Notes: generated by a model not told the origin, from the letters alone. A stretch of DNA of 64,000 nucleotides from Flexilinea sp. (GCA_026645735.1 JAPKMT010000005.1:49568-113567), one strand, 5' to 3'; shown: positions 34,846-43,947, numbered from the stretch's first letter. Numbers and translations are program-made.

Positions 34846-35730
34846 TCAGAACAGTGAAATCTGTTCCTGCACATATCCCGCCTTATATGTCTTGATAATA
34901 TCAGACATATCGTAAATGATCCCCCGTTGTTGGCATGTTTCCTGAAAAACACGCCACAGCATTTTTGCATTCGGAGACTGGCAGCTGTATCTGTTTTCAA
35001 AAGTTTTCATTGTTTTTTCTTTGACATCCGGAAACAAATGGCCAATTTTATCAAGATACCAATCCCGTTGATTTTGACGGAGCGTTACACCAAAAGCCGG
35101 ATAAATAAATCGGGATCCATGATCACCCGCCATCTCAACAATTTTACGGATATTCTCTTCTGTATCTTCAAGAAAAGGCAATACAGGCATTAAAAGAATA
35201 CCTGTGAAAATACCTGATCTGGAAAGTATCTGAATTGCCTGAAAACGATCAGATGAAACGGAAACACGGGGTTCAATTTTTCTGCATAGTTCGTCATCCG
35301 CCGTTGTGATGGTGAATTGAATTAATACCGGTGAATGTTGAGCAATTTTTGATAACAAATCGATATCTCTTAAGATCAAGTCGCTTTTTGTTGCTGCACT
35401 AAAACCAAAATGAAAACGATCAAGAAGCTCCAACGCGCTGCGTGTGAGTCGCAGCTTTTTTTCAAAAGGATTATATGGGTCGCTCATTGCTCCAGTCGCC
35501 ACAACCCCTTTTTTTCTTTTCGACCTGAGTTCACGTTCGAGAATCTCTATCGCATTTTCTTTAATCCTGACTTCATCAAATCGATCGATGCCATAACAAT
35601 CGCTGCGGCTGTCGCAATAAATACAACCATGACAACACCCGCGATAAAGATTCATATTGTAATTGGCACCAAACCAATCATTCTTTTCGGAATATGCTGA
35701 AAGGATCGTCTTCGCCGGTATGGATTGCAT
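34846..35730 (-). CDS. SPL-like radical SAM protein
   Basis: 294 residues with the radical SAM cluster C32-x3-C36-x2-C39 (GCCHGCIYCDSRS) and the following MSDPYNPFEKKLRLTR segment, as in the SplB/Rv2578c-like family. Uses SAM and a 4Fe-4S cluster for radical chemistry; the substrate is unknown, and a DNA-lesion role should not be assumed. It begins 8 bp after the MFS gene stop, so both are probably co-transcribed. Confidence 0.85.
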   Translation of the reverse strand: MQSIPAKTILSAYSEKNDWFGANYNMNLYRGCCHGCIYCDSRSDCYGIDRFDEVRIKENAIEILERELRSKRKKGVVATGAMSDPYNPFEKKLRLTRSALELLDRFHFGFSAATKSDLILRDIDLLSKIAQHSPVLIQFTITTADDELCRKIEPRVSVSSDRFQAIQILSRSGIFTGILLMPVLPFLEDTEENIRKIVEMAGDHGSRFIYPAFGVTLRQNQRDWYLDKIGHLFPDVKEKTMKTFENRYSCQSPNAKMLWRVFQETCQQRGIIYDMSDIIKTYKAGYVQEQISLF

Positions 35731-35738
35731 GGGAAAAA

Positions 35739-37001
35739 CTACTGGTTTTCTTCCGCAGATTTTACTAAATCCGGATTCGCATGAAAATCCGGACGGCCTG
35801 CTTCAATCAATTTAGGATTTCGCAGCATCATAATTCCTTGTTGGAACATGAATAATCCGGTAATGATAAGCATCCATTCAATTCGGAACAAATCTGCGAG
35901 CGGTCCATAGATCAACATGGCAAGCGGCATGACGAAGCTTGAAATCATGCTGAGAACACTGAATACACGTCCTAAAAAGTTTTCGGGGACTCTTTCCTGA
36001 AGCATCACAATAAACGGTGTATTAAACATCGGGATCACCAGACCAATAACAGCCATCAGGACAGAATAGACCCAGAAGTTAAAAATTATACCTAACGTAA
36101 AACTGCATACAGCGACTACCAGGTAGGACAAAACAATGGTATGCAGCCTATTGCGGAATCCGCCCCAGGCGGCAATCAAAATTCCTCCTGCAACCATTCC
36201 AAGAGAATATGTAACTTCAATAGTGGTCAGGCGCCATACATCGTTTCCGTATGTCCGCGCGACCTGCAAGGGGGTCAAAAATGCCAGCGGCGAGACCAGG
36301 ACAAAATAAATGGCACAGTAAATAAAAAGAATCCGGATAAATGCATGATCATGGATGTATTGGATACCATCACGCATATCCTGAAAATAATTGATTTTCT
36401 CTTGGAGATTGGCAATCACGCGTTTCGATATCTTCAGCAACAGCATGATGAGGACTGCAATCGCAGCCGTGATGACATCGATAAAGAACACCAGAACGAT
36501 GGAGGAAAAACTGAGCAGTGCTCCACTTAGAATCGGGGAGATCAGCATCACGAGTGATTGCAGACTGCTGTTGATGCCATTTACTCGGGTTAATTGTTCT
36601 TCTGGCACCAATTCCGGAATAAATGCACTCACTGCCGGTGATTGAATACCACCGCCAAAAGACCGGAGAATGGATGCGATAAAGAGCAGCCAAATTCCAT
36701 CGATTCCTGCCAGAAAGAGAATTGCAAGGATCAATGTCGACACAGCAATCAGCGCATCGGACAGTATGATCAGAAGTTTTCGATCAAATCGGTCAGCCCA
36801 GACTCCTGCAAAAGGGGAAATCAGCAATGTTGGAAGGAATCCGCACAAGATTGAAATGGTCATCATCACACCAGATTGAGTTTCCAGTGTGATATACCAG
36901 GTAATTGCATATTGAACCAGCATGGACCCAAACAGAGAAAAGGTCTGGCTCGACAAAAATAGTATTGTGTTTTTCTTCCAGCTGGTTTGCTGCATTATCA
37001 T
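35739..37001 (-). CDS. MFS drug-type exporter
   Basis: 420 residues, 12 hydrophobic segments, MFS_3/MefA-like: FSLFGSMLVQYAITWYI, then the loop 2-3 motif GVWADRFDRKLLII. Probably a proton-driven efflux protein. The start may be ATG 37001 or two codons later. A fragment of the MITE-like element and the hisIE stop lie upstream. Confidence 0.85.
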   Translation of the reverse strand: MIMQQTSWKKNTILFLSSQTFSLFGSMLVQYAITWYITLETQSGVMMTISILCGFLPTLLISPFAGVWADRFDRKLLIILSDALIAVSTLILAILFLAGIDGIWLLFIASILRSFGGGIQSPAVSAFIPELVPEEQLTRVNGINSSLQSLVMLISPILSGALLSFSSIVLVFFIDVITAAIAVLIMLLLKISKRVIANLQEKINYFQDMRDGIQYIHDHAFIRILFIYCAIYFVLVSPLAFLTPLQVARTYGNDVWRLTTIEVTYSLGMVAGGILIAAWGGFRNRLHTIVLSYLVVAVCSFTLGIIFNFWVYSVLMAVIGLVIPMFNTPFIVMLQERVPENFLGRVFSVLSMISSFVMPLAMLIYGPLADLFRIEWMLIITGLFMFQQGIMMLRNPKLIEAGRPDFHANPDLVKSAEENQ

Positions 37002-37066
37002 TGCTTCCAGTCTCTTGTACAGAGAATTTTATAATATTTTTCAGATTTCGGAAAACAATCTGAAAT

Positions 37067-37105
37067 CAGCAATTCGATATATAGTTCGATTTTTCGATTA
37101 AAGAA
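37067..37105 (+). repeat. MITE-like left-end fragment N
   Basis: CAGCAATTCGATATATAG followed by TTCGATTTTTCGATTAAAG, then the similarity ends just before the hisIE stop. No right end is present. Confidence 0.4.
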
Positions 37106-37112
37106 AAAAAAC

Positions 37113-37760
37113 TTATAGAGGAATTTCTTGTTTTGTCTTTTTGTCAATGATGTGCCTTTTTGACAGTTCCTGTCGAATTTCTTCCGGCTGAATATTCATT
37201 TCACTTAACAGGACAAGAAGATGATATGCCAGATCCGCACTCTCATAAATTGTTTCCTGCCGGTTGTTCTTCATCGCGCTGATGATGACCTCCGAACATT
37301 CTTCTCCAACTTTTTTCAGTATTTTCTCCCGACCTTTTTCAAAGAGATAAGTTGTATAGGAACCTGCCGGCCTTGTATCTTTTCGTTCCTGAATCAATTG
37401 GTACAACGCATCCATGGAGAATTTTTCCGGAAGGATTCCCTCATAAATTGAATGATGAAAACAGCTCTCCAATCCTTCATGACAAGCCGGACCATCTTTG
37501 ATTACCTGTACGACTAGAGAATCGAAATCGCAGTCCGCCATAATGCGAACGATATGCTGAACATTCCCACTGGTCTCACCTTTCCGCCAAAGTGTTTTTC
37601 GAGACCGCGAATAAAAACAAGTGCGCTGTTCCGCGATACTGATGCTGAGACTCTCCTCATTCATAAACGCTAATGTCAGTACTTCACCACTGAAATAGTC
37701 CTGAACGATGGCCGGAATTAAACCTTGATCATCATATTTAAGTTGACGCAGCAGTTCCAT
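37113..37760 (-). CDS. hisIE: Phosphoribosyl-AMP cyclohydrolase / PR-ATP pyrophosphatase
   Basis: 215 residues. HisI part (1 to about 105): AFMNEESL, CFYSRSRKTLWRKGETSGN, then DCDFDSLVVQV and GPACHEG. HisE part (about 120-215): GSYTTYLFEKGREKILKKVG then EECSEVIISA. Catalyses steps 2 and 3 of histidine synthesis. Overlaps hisF by 23 bp; last gene of the operon. Confidence 0.97.
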   Translation of the reverse strand: MELLRQLKYDDQGLIPAIVQDYFSGEVLTLAFMNEESLSISIAEQRTCFYSRSRKTLWRKGETSGNVQHIVRIMADCDFDSLVVQVIKDGPACHEGLESCFHHSIYEGILPEKFSMDALYQLIQERKDTRPAGSYTTYLFEKGREKILKKVGEECSEVIISAMKNNRQETIYESADLAYHLLVLLSEMNIQPEEIRQELSKRHIIDKKTKQEIPL

Positions 37761-38520
37761 TATCGATCCTCATTTCAATACCTCTTTCCAGCAAAAATAC
37801 TTTTAACAATTGAATATCAACCTCTCTGCGGTGAAAAATCGAAGCAGCCAGACCGGCATCCACACCCGGGATTTTTTGAAAAAGCTGTGCAAAATGTTCC
37901 ATGACCCCCGCTCCGCCGCTGGCAATCACTGGAATTCTTACGCGATTGCAGACTTTTGAGAGAAGCTCCAGATCAAATCCGTTTTTAACCCCGTCTGTAT
38001 CGATACTGTTGACCACCAGCTCACCTGCCCCATGATCAGCGCCATAAGCTGCCCAATCCAATGCATCCAATCCGGTATCTTCCCGCCCCCCTTTCTGGAA
38101 GACATGAAAATGACCATCCACTCTTTTTACATCCATCGATAAAACGACACACTGACTGCCGTATTTTTTTGCTGCAGACTCAATAAAAGCCGGATTACAA
38201 ATGGCGCCGGTATTAATACTGACTTTGTCCGCTCCGCATTTCAAAACATGATCAAAATCTTCCAGCGTGCGGATATTGCCCCCAACCGTCAGAGGAATAA
38301 AAATTTCTTGAGCAGTACGCATCAAAACTTCAGAAAATAAAGCGCGTTGTTCAAAGCTGGCAGTGATATCGTAAAACACCAGTTCATCCGCACCGTTTTC
38401 ATTATAAAAGTGTGCAAGGGACACAGGATCATCAATGATCTGCAGATTAGAAAAATTAATTCCTTTGACGACACGTCCATCACGGATATCCAGACAGGGA
38501 ATGATGCGTTTTGTAATCAT
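37738..38520 (-). CDS. hisF: Imidazole glycerol phosphate synthase cyclase subunit
   Basis: 260 residues, (beta/alpha)8 barrel: MITKRIIPCLDIRDGRVVKG with catalytic Asp11, and the second Asp in NSIDTDGVKNG; ASGGAGVMEHF binds phosphate. Works with HisH. AGAGAGG lies 7 nt before ATG 38520, 4 bp after the hisA stop; the 12-codon extension is rejected. Confidence 0.97.
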   Translation of the reverse strand: MITKRIIPCLDIRDGRVVKGINFSNLQIIDDPVSLAHFYNENGADELVFYDITASFEQRALFSEVLMRTAQEIFIPLTVGGNIRTLEDFDHVLKCGADKVSINTGAICNPAFIESAAKKYGSQCVVLSMDVKRVDGHFHVFQKGGREDTGLDALDWAAYGADHGAGELVVNSIDTDGVKNGFDLELLSKVCNRVRIPVIASGGAGVMEHFAQLFQKIPGVDAGLAASIFHRREVDIQLLKVFLLERGIEMRIDNGTAAST

Positions 38521-38524
38521 CGTA

Positions 38525-39250
38525 TTACCTCTCTGTTGCAGTGATTGCAATGGCATCCGTTAATGAAATCCGGTTCTCGTAAATCGCTTTTCCGATAATG
38601 GCGCCATGGACACCCATATCCCGCAGAGCAAGAAGATCATTTGTCGAGCAAATACCACCAGAAGCAATGATATTCACATCAGGCAATCGTTGCCGGAGTA
38701 TCCGATAAACATCGAGATTCGTACCCTGCATCACACCGTCCTTGGATATATCCGTATAAATAATCGTCTGTACACCAGCATCCTGGAGTGTCGTGCAAAA
38801 AGATATTGCATTTACATTGGTTGCCTTTGTCCATCCCTGGATTGCGACATAACCGTCTCTGGCATCAACTCCAATAGCAATGCTCGATCCATAAATTCGA
38901 ATCATTTCTTTTATAAAATGCAGATTCGCTATCGCGGCAGTTCCCAGAATAATTCTGTCTGCACCCCATTCCAGATATTGCTTAATCTGCTTTTCCTCAC
39001 GGACGCCACCGCCGATCTCTACAAATAATTCATTAATGCTGCATAAAGCATGGATAGAATCTGCATTGATGGCAGTCCCTTCTTTCGCGCCATCCAAATC
39101 CACTACATGCAGATTCCGCGCACCATCTTTTTGGAAGATCAGTGCAGTTTCCACCGGATCACTGCTGTAGATTTGTTTTTGATGATAATCGCCTTGTTTC
39201 AGCCGGACAACCTGTCCATAACTGATATCAATTGCAGGGAAAATTTCCAT
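38525..39250 (-). CDS. hisA: ProFAR isomerase
   Basis: 241 residues; MEIFPAIDISYGQVVRLKQG with catalytic Asp8 and later YTDISKDGVMQGTN with the second Asp. ASGGICSTNDL binds phosphate. The start at 39250 has AGAGGGG about 9-14 nt upstream; this ribosome site lies just outside the inserted MITE-like element. The frame is open 171 bp further upstream through the element, but the codon content there is repeat sequence. Confidence 0.97.
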   Translation of the reverse strand: MEIFPAIDISYGQVVRLKQGDYHQKQIYSSDPVETALIFQKDGARNLHVVDLDGAKEGTAINADSIHALCSINELFVEIGGGVREEKQIKQYLEWGADRIILGTAAIANLHFIKEMIRIYGSSIAIGVDARDGYVAIQGWTKATNVNAISFCTTLQDAGVQTIIYTDISKDGVMQGTNLDVYRILRQRLPDVNIIASGGICSTNDLLALRDMGVHGAIIGKAIYENRISLTDAIAITATER

Positions 39251-39275
39251 TTTTATACTGACCCCTCTTCTTATA

Positions 39276-39398
39276 TAGCATTTCGGAATTTGAAAAGAAT
39301 TCATTGATGTTCTTATGGTTTTGCGCTTCGCGCAAAACCATAAGAACATCAAATTTTCTTTCTTTATTCGAAAAGTCAATCCATATTTCGAATTGCTG
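39276..39398 (-). mobile_element. MITE-like element, 123-bp copy O inside his operon
   Basis: Perfect 23-bp hairpin (39304-39326 and 39330-39352, loop TTC), arm TTGATGTTCTTATGGTTTTG plus CGC. Flanks 39267-39275 and 39399-39407 (CTTCTTATA/CTTCTTGTA) match 8/9. Its right end encodes the last residues of HisH (AAIRNMD and stop). Right-long, so it has the same orientation as the his transcript. It separates hisH from hisA. Confidence 0.92.
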
Positions 39399-40020
39399 CT
39401 TCTTGTATCGGAAAGCTGCAAAATGCACGTAAGATTCGTAAACCGGCTGCACCGCTTTTTTCCGGATGAAACTGAGTTCCAAAAAGGTTGTCTTTATGTA
39501 CCACTCCCGGAATGAATATTCCGTAATCAGATCCTGCTGTCAAACTGTCAGCACAATCTCGGACATAATAAGAATGTACATAATAGACATAATCCCCTTC
39601 TTGTGTGAATCGCAGCAATGGATCATCCTGCCGAATGAATTTCAGTTGATTCCAGCCGATGTGAGGTACTTTTAAACGATCTGGTATCGATTCACGAAGC
39701 GGGACCACGTTTCCTTTCAGAAAACCCAAACCTGCGTGTTTACCAAATTCAAAACTGCGTTCAAATAACACCTGCATACCAAGACAAATTCCGAGCAGGG
39801 GCTTACCGCTCGCGACCTGATTCTCCAACACACATATCAGGTCTCGGTCAGCGAGATGCTCCATGGCATCTCCAAATGCGCCAACTCCCGGTAAAATAAT
39901 TCGATCAGCCCGATCGATTTCATCCGGTTGTTCAGTAACTGTATATGAAACGCCCAAATAATCTAAAGCACCGGACAGTGAAAATAAATTTCCGACACCA
40001 TAATCGATGATTGCGAGCAT
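39376..40020 (-). CDS. hisH: Imidazole glycerol phosphate synthase amidotransferase subunit
   Basis: 214 residues; class I glutamine amidotransferase. MLAIIDYGVGNLFSLSGAL at the start, nucleophile Cys in LLGICLGMQVLFE, and His/Glu in GTQFHPEKSG. Supplies ammonia to HisF. ATG 40020 is preceded by AGAAGGG. The last seven residues (AAIRNMD) come from a MITE-like insertion; deleting it and one duplication would give the ending PIQEEGSV instead. The upstream ATG at 40077 lies in a half element. Confidence 0.96.
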   Translation of the reverse strand: MLAIIDYGVGNLFSLSGALDYLGVSYTVTEQPDEIDRADRIILPGVGAFGDAMEHLADRDLICVLENQVASGKPLLGICLGMQVLFERSFEFGKHAGLGFLKGNVVPLRESIPDRLKVPHIGWNQLKFIRQDDPLLRFTQEGDYVYYVHSYYVRDCADSLTAGSDYGIFIPGVVHKDNLFGTQFHPEKSGAAGLRILRAFCSFPIQEAAIRNMD

Positions 40021-40036
40021 GTATCGATCCCTTCTC

Positions 40037-40092
40037 CAACAACAAGTTTTCTCTCTTTTCTCTAAGGGCTTTTCCAAATTTCGAATTACTGA
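40037..40092 (-). repeat. Half MITE-like element P between hisB and hisH
   Basis: Read on the minus strand: CAGTAATTCGAAATTTGGAA, GCCCTTAGAGAAAAGAGAG, CTTGTTGTTG, then the element stops in the middle of its core, just before the hisH ribosome site. Only the long half is present. The 164-bp gap is the largest break in the hisZ-B-H run. Confidence 0.75.
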
Positions 40093-40184
40093 TGCTCGTC
40101 TTTGCGAGAGACGTTTAAACTATCAAGAAATACAATATTGTGGTGTCTCATTAACATACTTTTATCATCACAAGAAACGATCTC

Positions 40185-40775
40185 TTAGAAAAGTGAACCT
40201 TTGGTAGATGGAATGTCATCTGGAAAAACACAATCAATCGCGACAGCCTGTTTCATCGCTCTTGCCAGACCTTTAAAAATAGCTTCGATCAAGTGGTGTG
40301 AATTCGTTCCAGACAACTGACGGACGTGCAATGTCAGTCCCAAACTGCGACAGAAACCCATTAAAAATTCCTGGACCAGTTCTGTATCAAAATCGCCAAC
40401 TTTCGATGCAGGGATCGAAACATGATATTCAAGCAAAGCTCTGCCGCTGACATCCAGTGCGATCATCATCAGCGTTTCATCCATCGGCAAAAGGAAATTT
40501 CCATATCGTGCAATCCCGCGGCCATCACCGAGCGCCTGAGAAAAAGCCTTTCCCAGACAAATTCCGACATCCTCTGTTATATGATGAAAATCCACTGCAG
40601 AGTCACCCTGACAATTCAGGATCAGATCAAATCCTCCGTGCCGGCCAAAAAGTGTGAGCATATGATCCAGAAATCCGCTCCCGGACGTAATCTCTGTTTT
40701 ACCGGTGCCATCGACAACCAACAGGAGCGAAATATTTGTTTCAGTTGTTTTCCGTTCCAGCGATGCTTTTCTCAT
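40185..40775 (-). CDS. hisB: Imidazoleglycerol-phosphate dehydratase
   Basis: 196 residues, monofunctional form (no phosphatase part). Metal-binding motifs: GFLDHML, DFHHITEDVGI, TNSHHLIEA and the C-terminal STKG. Overlaps hisC by 4 bp. Confidence 0.97.
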   Translation of the reverse strand: MRKASLERKTTETNISLLLVVDGTGKTEITSGSGFLDHMLTLFGRHGGFDLILNCQGDSAVDFHHITEDVGICLGKAFSQALGDGRGIARYGNFLLPMDETLMMIALDVSGRALLEYHVSIPASKVGDFDTELVQEFLMGFCRSLGLTLHVRQLSGTNSHHLIEAIFKGLARAMKQAVAIDCVFPDDIPSTKGSLF

Positions 40776-41836
40776 CCTGCCTCCTTGAGTAATTGATCGG
40801 TTGCATCCAGAAGCATCTGCATCTGGTCGATTGTTCCAACCGTGATACGCACATAATCGCGAATTCTGTTTTGTTGAAAATGGCGAACCAGAATACCCTT
40901 TTCTTTTAAACCAAGATAATAAGTTTCACCTGGTATACCCGGTTTTGCGAAGATAAAATTAGCCAAAGAGGGCAGCACTTGAAATCCGCGTTTTTCTAAT
41001 TCCACAGTAATAAACACTCGAGCATTCATTATTTTTTGGATGCAGCTCTGGAAATAGTCTTTATCCTGCAATGCTGCAGCGGCTGCTGCCAGGGAAAGTC
41101 GATTCAGATTATAGGGATTAAACGAATATTTCATCGTTCTCAGATCCGTTATCAGTTCCTGATCTGCCAGCGCAAATCCGATTCGCGCACCAGCTAGATT
41201 CCGAGATTTTGACATCGTCTGAATAACCACCAAATTATTAAAACTGAGGATCAGTTTGCTTGCACTCTCCGCACCAAAATCGACATAAGCTTCATCGACA
41301 ACCACCACATGATCCGGATTGGCTTTCAGAATTATTTCAATCTCATGAAGAGATAATGTCAAGCCTGTCGGAGCATTGGGATTCGCTATGAAAATTGTTC
41401 CTCCTGCCGGGCAATAATCAACTGCATGAATCTGAAAGTCCGCATTGAGCGGAATAATCTGAACCGGTACACAAAAAATTCGGGCAAACACCGGATAAAA
41501 GCCATAAGAAATATCTGGAAAACAAGCTGCATGTTCAGCATCACAAAATGCTTGAAAACAAAAGGAAAGCAGCTCATCAGATCCGTTCCCGAGCAGAACA
41601 TTATGTGGATCCAAATTAAAATGTGCTGCAATCAATTCTGATACGACGCGTGTATCCGGATCCGGATAAAGATTTAACCGTTGAATTTCAGCGCGACTGA
41701 TGGATGAAAGAACACCGGGAGCAGGTGGATACGGGCTTTCGTTGGTATTTAATTTAAGATAAGTCCGATTATAAGGCTGTTCCCCGGGAACGTACGGCTC
41801 CAGTCCCCAAAATCGACAGGATAAATATCTGCTCAT
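40772..41836 (-). CDS. hisC: Histidinol-phosphate aminotransferase
   Basis: 354 residues, PLP fold type I. LNTNESPYPPAPGV near the start, GNGSDELLSFCF, NPNAPTGL, VVVDEAYVDF and the PLP lysine in QTMSKSRNLAGARIGF. It overlaps hisG and hisB by 4 bp each, consistent with coupled translation. Confidence 0.96.
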   Translation of the reverse strand: MSRYLSCRFWGLEPYVPGEQPYNRTYLKLNTNESPYPPAPGVLSSISRAEIQRLNLYPDPDTRVVSELIAAHFNLDPHNVLLGNGSDELLSFCFQAFCDAEHAACFPDISYGFYPVFARIFCVPVQIIPLNADFQIHAVDYCPAGGTIFIANPNAPTGLTLSLHEIEIILKANPDHVVVVDEAYVDFGAESASKLILSFNNLVVIQTMSKSRNLAGARIGFALADQELITDLRTMKYSFNPYNLNRLSLAAAAAALQDKDYFQSCIQKIMNARVFITVELEKRGFQVLPSLANFIFAKPGIPGETYYLGLKEKGILVRHFQQNRIRDYVRITVGTIDQMQMLLDATDQLLKEAG

Positions 41837-42456
41837 TGCTGCATCATTTCTATGATTGATTCTGTCATAGCATGGATTTCAGATTGGTTAAACTGGAAAC
41901 TTCTCATGTTAGCGATCAACCTAGCGCTGCTGGTAGCGATATGTTCACAAATCTTAAGATGATTTTCCCGCAGCGTCGATCCGGTCTCGACAATATCAAC
42001 GATCACATCGGAAAGTCCAAGGATTGGAGCCAGTTCAATCGATCCATTTAAGCGGATAATTTCGATCTCCCGATTTTGGCCTTGATAATATTGCCTTGCA
42101 ATGTTGGGATATTTTGTGGCAACCCGCAAAACAGATTCAAAATCATCCTGATAGTCATTTAATGCCGAGACAGTAAGTTCACAACAACCGAATCCAAGAT
42201 CCAACAGCTCATATACTTTCGGTTTCGTTTCCATCAGCACATCTTTTCCAATGACACCGACATCAGCTACACCCCGTTCAACATAAATTCCTACGTCAAA
42301 TGGCTTTATCAGGAAATACCGCACACCGGACAATGGATCTTCAAAAACAAGTTTTCGGCTGTCACTGCTCACAGAATTGCATTGATATCCAATGGAAGAG
42401 AATAATTTATAAACCTGATCACCCAGACGGCCTTTTGGCAGAGCAATATTGATCAT
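41833..42456 (-). CDS. hisG: ATP phosphoribosyltransferase, short form
   Basis: 207 residues: MINIALPKGRLGDQVYKLFS, GVADVGVIGKDVL, and DVIVDIVETGSTLREN. It lacks the C-terminal regulatory domain, so it needs HisZ, encoded directly upstream with a 4-bp ATGA overlap. Catalyses the first step and is the likely feedback control point. Confidence 0.97.
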   Translation of the reverse strand: MINIALPKGRLGDQVYKLFSSIGYQCNSVSSDSRKLVFEDPLSGVRYFLIKPFDVGIYVERGVADVGVIGKDVLMETKPKVYELLDLGFGCCELTVSALNDYQDDFESVLRVATKYPNIARQYYQGQNREIEIIRLNGSIELAPILGLSDVIVDIVETGSTLRENHLKICEHIATSSARLIANMRSFQFNQSEIHAMTESIIEMMQQ

Positions 42457-43577
42457 ATCTGAATCTCCACTCTCCGATTTCCTTCCATCTTGCAATAAAC
42501 AGCGCCCTTGATTTTTTGCGGGATGTTTTCTCCGACATAAACCCGTTTGCCATTGCAGATCAAGTCTTCAATCTCCTCGTAAAGTACACTGAGATCAGAG
42601 TTGTCATCATATAGGATGACCATATCGTAGCAGTGGTTTTCCGGTTGTTTAAGAACACGTTCCAGTTCATCAAAATAAATCGCGAAACCAATCGCCTGCA
42701 AATCAGGTTTCTGCATTCGGATCAACAAATTGTCATATTGACCTCCGGAAAGTATCGCTTTTGGAACACTCATCACATACCCTCGGAATACAAGGCCGTT
42801 ATAATATTTTTCGTCAGTTGTTAAAGAGAAATCTATGCGAATCGCCTTTGAAAGCTGATTTCGTTTCAAAACATTGTAAAGTGACTGTAATTCTTCATAC
42901 GCAATACGCATTTTTTCATTCAAAATCAGACAGTTAATTTTTTGAAGCTCTGCTTCGATTGGTCCACCGATACCGGCTATCATTTTCAGTTGTTTTCCCA
43001 GTTGATCATCCAAATGATATTGGCCAATCAGACGATCCAACTCGTGCAGATTCTTGCTTTCCAGGCAATCAAGCAGTGTTCTTTTCTCTGTCTGATTCAC
43101 AGGGACGGCATCAAAAAAACCGGACAAAAATCCCGTATGGGAAACACCCAGAACATAATCCTCATCAATACAGGCAAGGCACTTGAGAGCGAGATTGATC
43201 ACTTCGACCTGGGTATAAGCAGAAACTTTTCCGATATATTCCAATCCAATTTGAAAAATTTCTTTAAACTCTCGAACTTCCCTGGACAAGCGATAGACAC
43301 TTTCTGTGTAGTAAAGTTTTTCCGGACATTTTTCAGTCGCGCGAGTATTTTTCACAATGCTCATCGTCACATCTGGTTTTAATGCCATCAGTTTTCCGGA
43401 AAAATCTGTAAATGTCAGAATCGGACTATCCGCCAGAAAATCCTTATAATTCGTGTAAAAATCATATGCTTCAAACTTAGCCATACGGAATTTTTGATAT
43501 CCGTATTGTTCAAAGACCGAGCGTAACTGATAAGCAATTTGTTCACTTTTGCGGAGAGTCTTTAAAATTTTTTCCAA
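42453..43577 (-). CDS. hisZ: ATP phosphoribosyltransferase regulatory subunit
   Basis: 374 residues, histidyl-tRNA-synthetase-like but without the anticodon domain: SGKLMALKPDVTMSIVKN, and LYYTESVYR as motif 2. Pairs with the short HisG. The start codon is TTG at 43577, with AGAGG 13 nt upstream, so translation may be weak. First gene of the operon. Confidence 0.92.
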   Translation of the reverse strand: MEKILKTLRKSEQIAYQLRSVFEQYGYQKFRMAKFEAYDFYTNYKDFLADSPILTFTDFSGKLMALKPDVTMSIVKNTRATEKCPEKLYYTESVYRLSREVREFKEIFQIGLEYIGKVSAYTQVEVINLALKCLACIDEDYVLGVSHTGFLSGFFDAVPVNQTEKRTLLDCLESKNLHELDRLIGQYHLDDQLGKQLKMIAGIGGPIEAELQKINCLILNEKMRIAYEELQSLYNVLKRNQLSKAIRIDFSLTTDEKYYNGLVFRGYVMSVPKAILSGGQYDNLLIRMQKPDLQAIGFAIYFDELERVLKQPENHCYDMVILYDDNSDLSVLYEEIEDLICNGKRVYVGENIPQKIKGAVYCKMEGNRRVEIQI

Positions 43578-43611
43578 GATCAGTCAAATCCTCTTTTGAT
43601 AAATTTCGGTT

Positions 43612-43640
43612 ATGATACATTACTTTGCTAATTTAGTCAA
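43612..43640 (-). promoter_or_regulatory. his operon promoter
   Basis: On the minus strand TTGACT (43635-43640), 17-bp spacer, TATCAT (43612-43617), about 35 bp before hisZ. MITE-like copy Q begins 18 bp upstream of the -35 box. No attenuator peptide with His codons was seen in the short leader. Confidence 0.7.
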
Positions 43641-43657
43641 GTAAAGTGATGAATTGA

Positions 43658-43780
43658 CAGTATTTCAAAATGTGGGAAAACCTTTTGAGAAAAATAAGAA
43701 AACTTGTTGATGTGTTATTTTTGCGCGGACCGCAAAAACAACACATCAACAAATAATCCCTTTCATATTTCGAATTACTG
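43658..43780 (+). mobile_element. MITE-like element, 123-bp copy Q
   Basis: Ends CAGTATTTCAAAATGTGGG and CATATTTCGAATTACTG. Arms 43704-43725 and 43731-43752 pair over 22 bp with one A-C mismatch; loop CGGAC. Flanks 43649-43657 and 43781-43789 (ATGAATTGA/ATAAATTGT) match 7/9. Forward orientation; it lies between the SH3 gene and the his promoter. Confidence 0.85.
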
Positions 43781-43860
43781 ATAAATTGTTATGATTCTGG
43801 AGGAACGGAGATTCTCATCGGTCGATTTAGGAAATTATTCTTATTGATCTTTTTAAATAA

Positions 43861-43912
43861 AAAAGGATTCGCCAGCCTTCACTTTTATCAAAATGAATGA
43901 GCGAATCCTTTT
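43861..43912 (-). terminator. Probable terminator of SH3/Ig gene
   Basis: AAAAGGATTCGC (43861-43872) and GCGAATCCTTTT (43901-43912) form a 12-bp stem with a 28-nt loop, with T residues following on the minus strand. Confidence 0.65.
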
Positions 43913-43947
43913 GTCTGATCATAGGATCAGTATTCCATAAACAGTGT

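Noticed and set aside
34846..35730. Spore photoproduct lyase
   Set aside because: The CX3CX2C and family features fit a broader SPL-like group; nothing shows spore DNA repair and no sporulation genes are present.
39251..39421. 57-residue N-terminal extension of HisA
   Set aside because: It is MITE-like element sequence; HisA family proteins start at MEIFPAID, which has its own ribosome site.
42453..43577. Histidyl-tRNA synthetase
   Set aside because: The protein is short, lacks the anticodon domain and is coupled to a short-form hisG, so HisZ is the correct call.
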